Notes under the pieces: generated by a model | What the model was told of the DNA's origin: nothing | Seen by the model: only the letters and a program-made list of their open reading frames with translations | Database searches by the model: none | Part shown: in pieces, positions 6,289-7,065 of the stretch | How the letters are laid out: each line of letters begins with the position of its first letter | Position numbering within the stretch: position 1 is the stretch's first letter | Made by a program: the position numbers and the translations under genes | Assembly: GCA_012032215.1 (NCBI GenBank) | Contig: JAAURO010000087.1 | Span: 1 to 7,065, forward strand | Direction: 5' to 3' | DNA: 7,065 nucleotides | Source: Limnobacter sp. | GTDB taxonomy: Bacteria > Pseudomonadota > Gammaproteobacteria > Burkholderiales > Burkholderiaceae_B

Positions 6289-6793
6289 TAATGAAAAACT
6301 CTCTCTGAATTTACCTTCCGACCAAGCCACCCAAAGTGTAGGCCAAAATCTGGCCCAGTGCGTGCAGGCGCCCTTGGTCATTTTTTTGTCTGGGCCCCTG
6401 GGTGCTGGCAAGTCTACCTTGTCTCGGGCCTTTTTAAGAGAACAGGGCATTACTGGTTTGGTCAAAAGTCCCACCTATTCGTTGGTTGAACCTTACACTT
6501 TTTCTGGGTATTCTATCTATCATTTTGATTTTTATCGCTTCTTCGATGAGAATGAATGGGAAGACTCTGGCTTTAGAGATTTTTTCGAAGAAAACGCAAT
6601 TTGTCTGGTCGAATGGCCGGAAAAAGCAAAAGGGGTGTTGCCCAAGCCCGATTTGGACATCAAGCTGGAATACCTGCAAAACCCGGATTCCGGCCTGTTT
6701 GAATCCAGGCGCATTACGCTCAAGGCAATGTCAGAACAGGGAGAGCGGGCCGTGGCCTGCATGGAGTCAAAACACAACAATGAACACACGTAG
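6230..6793 (+). CDS. tsaE: tRNA threonylcarbamoyladenosine biosynthesis ATPase TsaE, 5' end uncertain
   Basis: TsaE is the small cytoplasmic ATPase that works with TsaB and TsaD to put t6A at position 37 of ANN-decoding tRNAs. The protein has Walker A GPLGAGKS (6392-6415), SPTYSLVEPY, YHFDFYRF, and AICLVEWPEKAKGVLPKPD, all typical. The conserved part begins near LSLNLPSDQATQS (from 6299). The natural-looking ATG at 6291 (ATG AAA AAC TCT CTC TGA) is out of frame and stops at once; removing one CT unit from 6299-6306 would give MKNSLNLPSDQA and a protein of about 166 residues. As the sequence stands, in-frame starts are ATT 6287, ATG 6230 or GTG 6206; I list the nearest ATG, although 6230-6298 encodes non-family residues antisense to queG. 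The middle of the gene is AT-richer than its neighbours. It overlaps amiC by 14 bases and is divergent from queG. Function is sure; the start is not. Confidence 0.85.
   Translation: MPHSEATRCNKDQFFWGSCINEKLSLNLPSDQATQSVGQNLAQCVQAPLVIFLSGPLGAGKSTLSRAFLREQGITGLVKSPTYSLVEPYTFSGYSIYHFDFYRFFDENEWEDSGFRDFFEENAICLVEWPEKAKGVLPKPDLDIKLEYLQNPDSGLFESRRITLKAMSEQGERAVACMESKHNNEHT
6299..6306. repeat. (CT)4 dinucleotide tract between the queG and tsaE starts
   Basis: Four CT units lie eight bases after the A of ATG 6291 (positions counted on the plus strand). With three units, that ATG would be in frame with TsaE; with four, it meets a stop after five codons. Read on the minus strand the tract is AGAGAGAG, placed ten bases before the queG start, where it can serve as the Shine-Dalgarno. 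A change of unit number would therefore affect the tsaE frame and slightly the queG ribosome site. Four units is short for a true slippage hot spot. Confidence 0.5.
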
Positions 6794-7065
6794 AACTCTG
6801 CTTAAAACGGCTGCGGCTGGCTTTTTACTCAAGTTGGTGCCTGTTAGCGCCCTGGCAGCCACCAGCTCGCGCATGGTGGATGTGCGCCTGTGGCCCGCCG
6901 AAGACTACACCCGCGTTACCCTGGAGCACCAAGGTGCCCTCAAATACAAGTATTTTGCCCTCCAAAACCCCTGGCGCATGGTGGTGGATATTCTGGACAT
7001 GCGCCTGGACGACCAGCTTAAAGAATTGACCTCCCGCTTAACGTCCGATGATCCCAACGTGCAGC
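6780..7065 (+). CDS. amiC: N-acetylmuramoyl-L-alanine amidase (AmiC-type), N-terminal part
   Basis: The first 95 residues are present; the gene runs off the right edge. The N-terminus MNTRRTLLKTAAAGF continues to VPVSALA. This is a Tat signal peptide with twin arginines R4-R5 in T-R-R-T-L-L-K, a hydrophobic core and an Ala-x-Ala cleavage site near residue 26, as in E. coli AmiA and AmiC. Next comes the start of an AMIN domain (about 30 onward: MVDVRLWPAEDYTRV, then NPWRMVVDILDM), which targets the enzyme to the septal wall. The zinc amidase domain that cuts the peptide from muramic acid for daughter-cell separation would follow outside the window. The ATG at 6780 lies inside the end of tsaE (14-base overlap), with GGAG at 6763-6766 as a somewhat distant ribosome site. 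The order tsaE-amiC is common in proteobacteria. The symbol rests on Tat plus AMIN; the catalytic part is not visible. Confidence 0.9.
   Translation, partial: MNTRRTLLKTAAAGFLLKLVPVSALAATSSRMVDVRLWPAEDYTRVTLEHQGALKYKYFALQNPWRMVVDILDMRLDDQLKELTSRLTSDDPNVQ

Noticed and set aside
6289..6474. N-terminal extension of queG upstream of 6288
   Set aside because: The 62 extra codons are antisense to the TsaE Walker A region and do not resemble QueG; MHDPQKNW at 6288 is a natural start.

Overview
The window is an ordinary stretch of core chromosome from a moderately GC-rich proteobacterium, most likely a betaproteobacterium of the order Burkholderiales. The clues are a FixJ-type regulator with its PAS sensor kinase beside folD, betaproteobacterial-looking EtfB and EtfA, and the order queG (divergent) - tsaE - amiC, which I know from that group. 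The genus cannot be fixed from the sequence alone. I found no phage, transposon, CRISPR array, tRNA, rRNA or defence locus, and no new multi-gene system.

Left part, minus strand (1-3270). A membrane-bound PAS sensor histidine kinase (922-3270) and its LuxR/FixJ-type response regulator (272-925) overlap by ATGA and are read leftward. The start of folD (171 down to the window edge) follows 100 bases later on the same strand. That 100-base gap (172-271) shows a weak Shine-Dalgarno for folD and no convincing terminator or promoter. The signal sensed by the kinase is not evident.

Middle, plus strand (3271-5198). A 174-base divergent spacer carries a good sigma70-type promoter (TTGGCA-17-TAAAAT) and a short inverted repeat in front of etfB. 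etfB and etfA encode the two subunits of the electron transfer flavoprotein, which passes electrons from acyl-CoA and other flavin dehydrogenases to the quinone pool. etfB is intact. etfA has lost one base near 4575, so its conserved protein continues in the -1 frame. An in-frame slippery heptamer, A_AAA_AAT, lies just upstream and could in principle restore a 309-residue product by -1 slippage.

Right part (5170-7065). queG (minus strand, epoxyqueuosine reductase for tRNA queuosine synthesis) ends tail-to-tail with etfA with a 29-base overlap. It starts head-to-head with tsaE (plus strand, the ATPase partner in t6A37 tRNA modification). The tsaE 5' end is abnormal: a well-placed ATG at 6291 is out of frame with the conserved protein, and removing one CT unit from a (CT)4 tract would join them. 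amiC (cell-wall amidase with a Tat signal peptide and AMIN domain) overlaps the end of tsaE and runs off the right edge.

The main points for follow-up are the two frame problems in conserved genes, etfA and tsaE. Either the sequence carries small indel errors, or these genes have really changed.
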